The notes beneath the pieces were generated by a model. It was given only the letters and a program-made list of their open reading frames with translations. It did no database searches and was not told where the DNA came from. 22,366 bases of DNA from positions 172,298-194,663 of the forward strand of contig NW_014577651.1 of the NCBI RefSeq assembly GCF_000485595.1, read 5' to 3'. Numbering within the stretch: position 1 is the first letter of the stretch; each line of letters starts with the position of its first letter. A program made the translations under genes and the position numbers. Shown piece by piece: positions 20,201 to 22,366 of this stretch. The stretch comes from Priapulus caudatus (lineage: Eukaryota; Priapulida; Priapulimorpha; Priapulimorphida; Priapulidae).

Positions 20201-21536
20201 TATAAATAATATTTGATGAAAAACGACACGGTCATGAATTTATGCTGCACAACAAGACAAATTCTCACACTGTAATGCTTTAACGCGAGACGCGAGAGTC
20301 GTGGCAAGCGTGGCAAGCATTTCAAACAAGAGAACAAATTTATGCCATACGCCATTTGTAAATGTATTGTTTTGGTTTACGTTCGGTAGATAATTAATGT
20401 TTTTGACGTGTTTTTCAAGAAAAACACATAATATTACTCATTAATATAAAATATTATATTACTATAATTGTAATTCTTTAATCGAAGTGGCTACGCGTCC
20501 GGAACCGGTCGCCTAGCCTCCAGACTACGCATCCGGACATCCACTCACACAGTGATCGCGCGACTCGCGTACACGCATGATTGCGCAAGGGGACGCTCTG
20601 CTGCCGTCTATCCTTTCATCCGTCCTCTCTCGCTCTCTCTCTTTCTCACACACACACATACACATGCGCGCTGCTCTCTTTCTCTCTCTCACGCATACAC
20701 ACACACATACACATTCCCTCTCTCTCTCTCTCACACACGCACGCACGCACGCACGCACGCACACACACACGGCAATCAGCAGAGCGTCCCATTGCGCAAT
20801 CATGCGTGCACGTGTCGCAAGCTCACTGTGTGAGATGGATGTCCGGACGCGTAGCCTAGCGGCTCCTCGTCCGGAACCGGTCGCGTAGCCACGGCCTTCT
20901 TTAATTTCTTAGTCTAAATGTATTATTTTCATCTAAATATTAAAGTTACGAGAGGGTATGGGCTCTCGTAATGTTATAAGGATATTTTCGAGGATTTTTC
21001 CTTCTCGTAACATTACAATGTTTCTGTCAACGGTTTACGAGTGGAAGTTAATGGTAAGACTAATGTTGCGACTAATTTTGTTTAGACAACGGCCTCCGGT
21101 ACTCTTCTTGAAACTTGAGCCTCCAAGGGCCTGTGGCTGTGATAAGACGCACGAATACAAGTTATATACAATCACACATTAACTATAAGTATAACTATAA
21201 CTATAAGTCGGTGAACAAAAAAACAAAACAAATAGGCCTACAATCATTTACATTACCCATTACTCATTACTCATTGCTACTACTACTAGTACTACTCATT
21301 GACATTACTCGTTACTCATTACTACATTACTGTCATTAGTACTAAATCAGTAAATGTAGCCCTTTTTTTCTCTATAACCCCTTGGACTGAGAAATATACG
21401 TAAACGAGTTATTTGCGTATAACACGCGCGTATGCGCTATTTACAAAACTAATGTTTAAATACTATCGCCCAGTCTCATAATAAATATTTAATTTGCAAA
21501 CTTACCACTCTGTTTCTCTCTAGCGGACGCCGCCAT
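722..21536 (-). CDS. SCFD1: SCFD1/Sly1, Sec1/Munc18-family SNARE regulator (5' 12 exons, 3' part off window)
   Basis: Sly1 binds syntaxin-5/Sed5 and promotes SNARE assembly in ER-Golgi vesicle traffic on the cytosolic side (family knowledge). Coding exons, 5' to 3': 21536-21506, 15350-15283, 14306-14218, 13977-13887, 13598-13476, 12341-12254, 10058-9969, 9709-9654, 9370-9285, 9049-8950, 8767-8631, 812-722. They sum to 1050 nt, exactly 350 codons with no stop, and every junction is GT-AG with matching phase. The protein follows remembered human SCFD1 nearly collinearly: [10 protein letters not shown] start, [80 protein letters not shown] and SPFP.VAEAVQ. Human SCFD1 is about 640 residues, so roughly 290 residues are missing beyond position 721, including the rest of domain 3 and the C-terminal domain. 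No lesion is seen. The family is essentially certain; the organism is not known. Confidence 0.96.
813..1108. other. Intron 11, 3' end: nothing recognised
   Basis: Apart from the exon 12 acceptor tract, no repeat or coding signal. The 67-codon + strand ORF here has no support. Confidence 0.5.
1113..2416. mobile_element. TTAA-flanked non-autonomous DNA element (1304 bp) with 152-bp inverted repeats
   Basis: TTAA lies on both sides (1109-1112, 2417-2420). Arms 1113-1264 and 2265-2416 are reverse complements with about six mismatches by eye, starting AGGAATAGTAGGTCCATC. The interior has no transposase-like frame. The TTAA duplication allows piggyBac or Kolobok; the AGG terminus (shared with 4169-5821) leans to Kolobok. 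Confidence 0.85.
2421..2959. other. Intron 11 spacer, nothing recognised
   Basis: Unique-looking sequence between two repeats. No SCFD1-like peptide was found in any minus-strand frame. Confidence 0.5.
2960..3352. repeat. Interspersed repeat with TTGACCTTTGACC repeats and GAGCTAAAA tail
   Basis: TTGACCTTTGACC occurs near 2985 and again near 3158. A GACGGACG/GCACGCAC microsatellite (3278-3305) precedes AAGCTGCATGTGACTTCGTC and GATGAGCTAAAAAAAA. This general ending is widespread in marine invertebrate genomes (my recollection), and a related tail ends the 308-bp array at 8306-8368. No ORF of note. Confidence 0.6.
3353..4164. repeat. hAT-like fragments: GGGGGC module, CACTG terminus and AAAGTATA-rich tract
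   Basis: Holds a module copy at 3690-3770 (CGGGGGCATGCCCCCCCCCG, GGAAATTTTTGAAAAAAT). It ends near 3919 in GCGGGAAACACTG, a typical hAT CACTG terminus. AAAAAAGTATAAA clusters occur before (3350-3420) and after (4080-4165), and again at 5822-5840 across the TTAA element. The matching left terminus was not found, so this is an old fragment. Short ORFs here are not supported. Confidence 0.5.
4169..5821. mobile_element. TTAA-flanked DNA element (1653 bp), Kolobok- or piggyBac-like
   Basis: TTAA on both sides (4165-4168, 5822-5825); ends AGGCCTCCTTTAGTGAT and ATCACTAAAGAAGGCCT are inverted with one mismatch. Further in, TGACGTCAGGCTAGG recurs inverted (4346-4363, 5608-5624), so the arms are long but decayed. 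An ORF at 4555-4806 runs into a donor-like TG/GTGAGTTT but resembles no protein I know. It contains a small palindrome (4843-4889). The rest (4900-5560) is AT-rich with nothing recognised. Confidence 0.7.
4843..4889. repeat. Small palindromic element, copy 1 of a family
   Basis: TATAATCAGGAAGCGTATAC and TATTACGCTCCTGACATAAT form an imperfect palindrome of about 47 bp whose ends match those at 10968-11110 and 13375-13417. Confidence 0.6.
5985..6130. repeat. AT-rich stretch with imperfect palindromes
   Basis: TATATGGGAGAACTCCCATTATATA (here about 25 bp: TATATGGGAGA then ACTCCCATTATATA) and a second CTCCCATTATATA close by. Probably a decayed inverted element adjoining the 308-bp array. No coding support. 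Confidence 0.5.
6642..8036 (-). mobile_element. hAT-family transposon, internally deleted (1395 bp), inserted in unit 2
   Basis: Ends are inverted CAGGGTCTCCAACC...GGTTGGAGACCCTG, flanked by CATAAT (6636-6641, 8037-8042). Reading the duplication as TGCATAAT (8 bp) is also possible. GCGGAAT/ATTCCGC motifs cluster near both ends, typical subterminal repeats. The minus strand carries the N-terminal part of a transposase only. Comparison with unit 1, where CTAATTTGCATAATTTAA is uninterrupted, confirms a true insertion. Confidence 0.88.
6929..7566 (-). pseudogene. hAT transposase N-terminal fragment, frameshifted
   Basis: 7566-7126 encodes [10 protein letters not shown]..., with a zinc-finger-like C-x2-C...H-x5-H module (HCMVCKTDF, then [11 protein letters not shown]) ending [10 protein letters not shown]. 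The next frame (from about 7145) continues [20 protein letters not shown] then [13 protein letters not shown] and KHTKTREIV. This layout (zinc finger, F..FL.EHN.P...DHA, MFPD..IA.KYGC..TKT) is that of hAT-like BED-zinc-finger transposases seen across invertebrates. A one-base shift near 7140 joins the blocks, and the catalytic and dimerisation regions are missing, so it is dead. Confidence 0.8.
8189..8368. repeat. Third, partial ~308-bp unit and its GACGGACG...GAGCTAAAA tail
   Basis: Repeats GTC(A/G)ACTGGCGTGC... from the array start, then at about 8306 switches to GACGGACGGACG and ends ATGTCAAGGCGAGCTAAAA. The tail resembles that at 3290-3352, so the same tail joins different bodies. Confidence 0.75.
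8369..8630. other. Intron 11, 5' end: nothing recognised
   Basis: AT-rich, with a short (GGT)n run near 8425. No coding signal. Confidence 0.5.
8631..8767 (-). CDS. SCFD1: SCFD1 exon 11 (residues 275-319)
   Basis: Acceptor TTTTCCTAAAG, donor GTAAAA. Encodes [11 protein letters not shown], a variable linker ([14 protein letters not shown]), then [20 protein letters not shown], matching human DFHLNRVNLEE...KNKKSYDLTPVDKFWQKHK. A second AG, 9 nt downstream (CTGCAG), would drop D-L-Q in frame; homology favours the upstream site. Confidence 0.96.
8950..9049 (-). CDS. SCFD1: SCFD1 exon 10 (residues 241-274)
   Basis: Acceptor TCTATTGTAG, donor GTGAGC. Encodes [18 protein letters not shown] then [16 protein letters not shown]. 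The LLV.LDRN.DL..PL.H.WTYQAL signature is the classic SM-family core; here M replaces the usual P after LAT, and G replaces V before HDVL. Both look like natural divergence. Confidence 0.98.
9285..9370 (-). CDS. SCFD1: SCFD1 exon 9 (residues 213-240)
   Basis: Acceptor ACTTCCACCAG, donor GTGGGA. Encodes [18 protein letters not shown] then [10 protein letters not shown], against human [18 protein letters not shown]. It ends two bases into a serine codon. Confidence 0.98.
9654..9709 (-). CDS. SCFD1: SCFD1 exon 8 (residues 194-212)
   Basis: Acceptor TATTGTGCAG, donor GTATTT. Encodes (G)[18 protein letters not shown], matching human AVPIIRCSRGTAAEMVAV. Only 56 nt, but both splice phases fit the neighbours. 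Confidence 0.97.
9969..10058 (-). CDS. SCFD1: SCFD1 exon 7 (residues 164-193)
   Basis: Acceptor TTTTTTCAG, donor GTGAGA. Encodes [20 protein letters not shown] then [10 protein letters not shown], matching human AINRPDITDTEMETVMDTIV. The final base G is the first base of a split glycine codon completed in exon 8. Confidence 0.98.
10257..11813. mobile_element. hAT-like element (~1.56 kb) in intron 6, probably composite
   Basis: Left end CAGCCCTGGTACAAATAAG, right end (reversed) CAGGGGTCGAAATAAG, with TTAAC on both sides (10252-10256, 11814-11818). Subterminal GATGGTCC/GGACCATC motifs repeat at both ends. Inside, GGGCGAGT blocks recur in inverted order (10462-10505 and 11515-11590), with a GGGGGC-palindrome module (10572-10662) and a large A/T palindrome (10968-11110). 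No transposase is recognised; the ORF at 11134-11391 is not convincing. Confidence 0.6.
10968..11110. repeat. AT-rich palindrome with CAGGAGTGTATAATAT ends, copy 3 of the small palindrome family
   Basis: Left CAGGAGTGTATAATAT and right ATATTATACACTCCTG are exact inverted matches. The centre is (GATA)n/(TA)n microsatellite. TATTACCAGGAGT/ACTCCTGATATTA ends relate it to 4843-4889 and 13375-13417. Expansion of the microsatellite probably enlarged this copy. Confidence 0.75.
12254..12341 (-). CDS. SCFD1: SCFD1 exon 6 (residues 135-163)
   Basis: Acceptor TTATTGCAG, donor GTGAGT. Encodes [18 protein letters not shown] then [11 protein letters not shown], matching human VFDQYLNFITLEDDMFVL; this block is diagnostic for Sly1 among SM proteins. 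It ends with the first base of an alanine codon. Confidence 0.98.
12595..13353. mobile_element. Non-autonomous piggyBac-like element (759 bp) in intron 5
   Basis: TTAA lies on both sides (12591-12594, 13354-13357); the ends are CACGTTC...GAACGTG inverted. TTAA duplications with CAC-type termini are typical of piggyBac elements. Near the right end two direct copies of CCACGAGCTGACTCGTGGAT (13276 and 13319), each itself a hairpin, are likely subterminal transposase sites. There is no transposase ORF. Confidence 0.8.
13375..13417. repeat. Small palindromic element (43 bp), copy 2 of a family
   Basis: TATAATCAGAAGTCTATCAA then TATTGATAGACTCCTGATATAAT form an almost perfect palindrome. The ends, ATAATCAG.AGT and ACTCCTGATAT, match those of the palindromes at 4843-4889 and 10968-11110. 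Confidence 0.7.
13476..13598 (-). CDS. SCFD1: SCFD1 exon 5 (residues 94-134)
   Basis: Acceptor TTTTCTGCAG, donor GTATAC. It begins [20 protein letters not shown] and ends SNAVANISK, matching human [20 protein letters not shown] and the following helix. Exactly 41 codons, phase 0 at both ends. The piggyBac-like element of intron 5 ends about 120 bp from the donor. Confidence 0.97.
13887..13977 (-). CDS. SCFD1: SCFD1 exon 4 (residues 63-93)
   Basis: Acceptor TTTACCACAG, donor GTATGC. Encodes [15 protein letters not shown] then [16 protein letters not shown], one of the most conserved Sly1 stretches (human LLLHSDRDPIPDVPA). It starts by completing the split leucine codon and ends in phase 0. 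Confidence 0.98.
14183..14210. repeat. (AT)n microsatellite in intron 3
   Basis: About 14 AT units immediately inside the 5' end of SCFD1 intron 3, beginning a few bases from the exon 3 donor. Confidence 0.95.
14218..14306 (-). CDS. SCFD1: SCFD1 exon 3 (residues 34-62)
   Basis: Acceptor TTTTTTCTAG, donor GTAAGA. Encodes [16 protein letters not shown] then [13 protein letters not shown], the first beta-strand and helix of SM domain 1, nearly identical to the human segment. It ends two bases into a leucine codon completed by exon 4. An (AT)n microsatellite lies just beyond the donor in intron 3. Confidence 0.97.
14307..15282. other. SCFD1 intron 2; includes one GGGGGC-palindrome module
   Basis: 976 bp. 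It holds a copy of the recurrent module at 14457-14540 (GGGGGTCTGGGGGCAGGCCCCCCC, here split: GGGGGTCTGGGGGC then AGGCCCCCCC). A moderately GC-rich stretch follows (14760-14950: GCCAATCACG, CCCGCCCGCC), with no reading frame assigned. The rest is unremarkable. Confidence 0.6.
15283..15350 (-). CDS. SCFD1: SCFD1 exon 2 (residues 11-33)
   Basis: Acceptor TTTTCTGTAG, donor GTTGGT (weak but GT). The translation is [11 protein letters not shown] followed by [12 protein letters not shown], matching VALKRMLNFN...EPVWK of human SCFD1. This is the start of SM domain 1, which contacts the syntaxin N-peptide in the family. It enters in phase 1 and leaves in phase 0. Confidence 0.93.
15464..15679 (-). 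other. Orphan exon-like ORF in SCFD1 intron 1 (72 codons)
   Basis: On the minus strand an open stretch of exactly 72 codons lies between an acceptor-like ...AAAAAACAG and a donor-like GTAATT. It begins [18 protein letters not shown] and includes [15 protein letters not shown]. Splicing it into SCFD1 would break the phase of the exon 1-2 junction, so it is not a normal SCFD1 exon. The family is not recognised. Part of it is copied in reverse at 15847-15891. Confidence 0.3.
15520..15891. repeat. Inverted repeat with 45-bp arms
   Basis: Arms 15520-15564 and 15847-15891 are reverse complements with one mismatch. Each includes CACGTG or CACGTGC and CCAATGGGATTTGGG. The left arm lies inside the exon-like ORF 15464-15679. 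The AT-rich spacer includes (TTAGGG)2-3 at 15811-15827. Confidence 0.85.
15892..16100. other. Intron 1 spacer, nothing recognised
   Basis: Unique sequence between the 45-bp inverted arm and the CACG array. No coding or repeat signal beyond scattered GACGTCA-like sites. Confidence 0.4.
16101..17038. repeat. ~940-bp CACG/CGTGTACGTG array (alternating purine-pyrimidine)
   Basis: Dense GCACGCAC runs punctuated every ~27-50 bp by a palindromic block, CACGTGTACGTGCAC and variants (CACGTATACGTGCAC, CACGTGTAAGTTCACAC). Nearly every step alternates purine and pyrimidine. The repeat leaves long open frames in all six phases (H/T/R-rich or V/C/R-rich); these are artefacts, not genes. Confidence 0.95.
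17242..17306. other. 65-nt intronic hairpin (26-bp stem, 13-nt loop)
   Basis: Left arm 17242-17267 starts CGCTGGCAG and ends TTGATCCGTGCGCC; right arm 17281-17306 is its reverse complement except for two mismatches in the three bases between these blocks. The loop is 13 nt. The surroundings do not extend the pairing. It could be a microRNA-precursor-like hairpin on the host intron's strand, or the remains of a tiny foldback element. Confidence 0.6.
17462..17964 (-). pseudogene. Unidentified coding remnant: two ORF blocks separated by a 23-bp GT-AG gap
   Basis: Block a is open on the minus strand through 17928 down to 17659 (possible extension to 17964) and reads, for example, [19 protein letters not shown] and [19 protein letters not shown], ending SISVREK. 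Block b (17635-17465) reads [20 protein letters not shown] and [20 protein letters not shown], then [13 protein letters not shown] and a stop (TAG, 17464-17462). Both look like real soluble protein, not low complexity. The 23 bp between them start GTAAGT and end CATAG; removing them restores one frame. I do not recognise the family. It could be a nested gene's last exons, a retained transposon gene or a decayed copy. No poly(A) signal was seen. Confidence 0.45.
17929..18387. other. Intron 1 spacer, nothing recognised
   Basis: Between the coding remnant and the MITE. Possible upstream parts of the remnant (minus strand, 17940-18020) lack a clear reading frame. Otherwise AT-rich unique sequence. 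Confidence 0.4.
18388..18655. mobile_element. 268-bp MITE with ~34-bp perfect terminal inverted repeats and TTA duplication (PIF/Harbinger, Tourist-like)
   Basis: Left end GGCCAAAACAAAATATAGG..., right end its exact reverse complement through GTTTTGGCC; the inverted match runs about 34 bp. Both flanks are TTA. GGCC termini, a TTA duplication and small size fit Tourist-like MITEs. The perfect arms suggest a young insertion. Confidence 0.85.
18656..18886. other. Intron 1 spacer, nothing recognised
   Basis: AT-rich sequence with a small imperfect inverted repeat (TTCTCGCTAC/GAGAAGCGAGAA near 18834-18864). No coding signal. Confidence 0.5.
18887..19580 (+). mobile_element. Inverted-pair repeat element, copy A
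   Basis: A 694-bp element from CAGTTGTCAGAAACA to TGTTTCTGACAACGGCC, the same family as copy B but opposite in orientation and uninterrupted. It supplies the empty site proving the later insertion in copy B. The left terminus is degraded (CAGTTGTC instead of GGCCGTTGTC). Confidence 0.75.
19581..19948 (+). other. Unique spacer between the inverted elements, with an 88-codon ORF and a small hairpin
   Basis: The spacer carries an ORF at 19585-19851 (+) with balanced codon use and few low-complexity runs (for example [20 protein letters not shown] and [12 protein letters not shown]). I do not recognise it. No good splice context or promoter was identified. A perfect 11-bp hairpin (GAGCGAAGCGG/CCGCTTCGCTC, 19901-19934) follows. 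It may be a fragment of a gene or of a larger transposon carried between the two elements. Confidence 0.3.
20483..20896. mobile_element. Foldback element with ~120-bp inverted repeats and 9-bp target duplication (MULE-like), nested in copy B
   Basis: Both flanks carry TTCTTTAAT (20474-20482 and 20897-20905). The ends share GTGGCTACGCG and subterminal GGAACCGGTC, CCGGACATCCA, CGCATGATTGCGCAA and GGGACGCTCTGCTG in inverted order, so the arms extend about 120 bp. The centre is a CT/AC microsatellite (20625-20771). No ORF of note. A 9-bp duplication with long arms suggests Mutator-like or Foldback elements. Confidence 0.75.
20625..20771. repeat. Compound (CT)n/(CA)n microsatellite
   Basis: Alternating TCTCTC, ACACAC and ACGC runs in the loop of the nested foldback element. 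Overlapping low-complexity ORFs on both strands have no support. Confidence 0.9.
21095..21505. other. Intron 1, 5' end: simple repeats only
   Basis: Holds an inverted copy of the segment at 19854-19897 (here 21100-21137), then short (AACTATA)n runs near 21180-21207 and degenerate ATTACTC/ACT repeats near 21248-21330. No coding signal is seen up to the exon 1 donor. Confidence 0.6.
21506..21536 (-). CDS. SCFD1: SCFD1 exon 1 (start codon, residues 1-10)
   Basis: Encodes [10 protein letters not shown] plus the first base of codon 11, then a consensus GTAAG donor. The ATG has A at -3 and G at +4, a good Kozak context. The peptide matches the SIRERQT segment that precedes the conserved ALK.MLNF motif in animal Sly1, and the split codon (AGT G/CT) joins exon 2 in frame. 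Human SCFD1 has a longer alanine-rich leader, so the short N-terminus is normal for invertebrates. The small size hides this exon from ORF searches. Confidence 0.9.
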
Positions 21537-21700
21537 GTTAGTTGCGCTACTAGTACGCAATGTCGCCGTTACGTGGCACATCGAGGACGGGTGTTGCTAT
21601 GCCCCGGGCGCGCCTTTCCGTTTTACACCGCGGCCTAGGCAAACCGACTGGTGAACCAATCAGAGTCTATGTATCATCTCGCGTGACGCGCGAAGCATGG
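21537..21700 (-). promoter_or_regulatory. Putative SCFD1 5'UTR and CpG-rich promoter
   Basis: This stretch directly upstream of the ATG is clearly richer in G+C and CpG than the introns (GGGCGCGCC, GACGCGCG, CACCGCGG). It contains a CCAAT box (GAACCAATCAG near 21654). No TATA box is seen. The pattern suits a housekeeping, CpG-type promoter. The transcription start cannot be placed from sequence. The purine-rich minisatellite begins at its upstream edge. Confidence 0.55.
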
Positions 21701-22366
21701 TGAGGTGGTGGAGAAGGAGGAGGGGAGAAGCTGGTGGAGAAGGAGGAGGGGGAGAAGCTGGTGGAGAATGAGGAAGGGGAGAAGGGAGAAGCTGGTGGAG
21801 AAGGAGGAGGGGGAGAAGCTGGTGGAGAAGGAGGAAGGGGAGAAGGGAGAAGGTGGTGAAGGAGGAGGGGAGAAGCAGGTGAAGAATGAGGAAGGGAAGA
21901 AGGGAAAAGCTGGTGGAGAAGGAGGAGGGGGAGAAGCTGGTGGAGAATGAGGAAGGGGAGAAGGGAGAAGCTGGTGGAGAAGGAAGAGAGGGAGAAGCTG
22001 GTGGAGAAGGAGGAAGGGGAGAAGGCAGAAGATGGTGAATGAGGAGGGGAGAAGCTGGTGGAGAATGAGGAAGGGGAGAAGGGAGAAGCTGGTGGAGAAG
22101 GAGGAGGGGAGAAGCTGGTGGAGAAGGAGGAAGGGGAGAAGGGAGAAGGTGGTGAAGGAGGAGGGGAGAAGCTGGTGGAGAAGGAGGAAGGGGAGAAGGG
22201 AGAAGCTGGTGGAGAAGGAGGAGGGGAGAAGCTGGTGGAGAATGAGGAAGGGGAGAAGGGAGAAGCTGGTGGAGAAGGAGGAGGGGAGAAGCTGGTGGAG
22301 AAGGAGTAGAGGGAGAAGGGAGAAGCTGGTGGAGAAGGAGGAGGGGAGAAGCTGGTGGAGAAGGAG
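21701..22366. repeat. Purine-rich GA/GGA minisatellite with 27- and 36-bp units
   Basis: Nearly uninterrupted homopurine on the + strand, built from two alternating related units: GAGAAGCTGGTGGAGAAGGA+GGAGGGG (about 27 bp) and a version with GAATGAGGAAGGGGAGAAGGGA (about 36 bp), giving a ~63-bp higher-order period. It runs off the right edge. Open frames rich in E, G and K cross it in several phases; these follow from composition and I do not call them genes. Confidence 0.95.

Larger units (their letters stand above)
19949..21094 (-). mobile_element. Inverted-pair repeat element, copy B (interrupted)
   Basis: Begins GGCCCGTTGTCAGAAACAT and ends (read in reverse) GGCCGTTGTCTAAACA, so the ends are inverted repeats. 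Without the nested insertion at 20483-20896 it is about 720 bp and matches copy A (18887-19580) in reverse orientation along its length, including the ACGAGAG, AAAACACGTC and GCTGCTGATT blocks. No transposase is visible. It looks like a non-autonomous DNA element; superfamily unknown. Confidence 0.75.

Noticed and set aside
20552-20888. Three + strand ORFs and one minus ORF around the CT/CA microsatellite
   Set aside because: Low-complexity S/L/T/H peptides from a simple repeat.
21705-22309. E/G/K-rich ORFs in the purine minisatellite
   Set aside because: Direct translation of a tandem repeat, with no start context, splice sites or relatedness to a known protein.

Overview
The window is animal nuclear DNA from a repeat-rich genome, probably a marine invertebrate. 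It is AT-rich, and its one recognisable gene is split by GT-AG introns. That gene is the orthologue of SCFD1/Sly1, the Sec1/Munc18 protein of ER-Golgi SNARE fusion. It lies on the minus strand. Twelve exons encode the first 350 residues, from an ATG at 21536 to a splice donor at 721; the C-terminal part lies beyond the left edge. Every exon was found by reading splice sites and matching the translation to the remembered animal Sly1 sequence, and all intron phases agree. No bacterial-type gene, RNA gene or CRISPR array was seen.

Right to left (5' to 3' for the gene): a purine-rich minisatellite (21701-22366) adjoins a short CpG-rich promoter with a CCAAT box. Exon 1 is followed by intron 1 (6.2 kb). 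Intron 1 holds an inverted pair of ~700 bp elements with a third element nested in one copy, a Tourist-like MITE, an unidentified coding remnant with a 23-bp GT-AG gap, a strong 65-nt hairpin, a ~940-bp CACG-type array with Z-DNA potential, and an orphan exon-like ORF. Exons 2-11 follow at 15350-8631. Most introns here are short, but intron 5 carries a piggyBac-like element and intron 6 a hAT-like one. Intron 11 (7.8 kb) holds two TTAA-flanked elements, a ~308-bp tandem array split by a hAT element with a decayed transposase fragment, and several repeat fragments. Exon 12 (722-812) is followed by a ~165-bp tandem repeat in intron 12.

Mobile elements sit mainly in the two largest introns, while the coding exons look intact. 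The most unusual items are the 23-bp 'mini-intron', the intronic hairpin, the layered element nesting (datable from target duplications and empty sister copies), a GGGGGCATGCCCCC module recurring in several elements, and a family of very small palindromes. Element superfamilies are assigned from termini and target duplications only.
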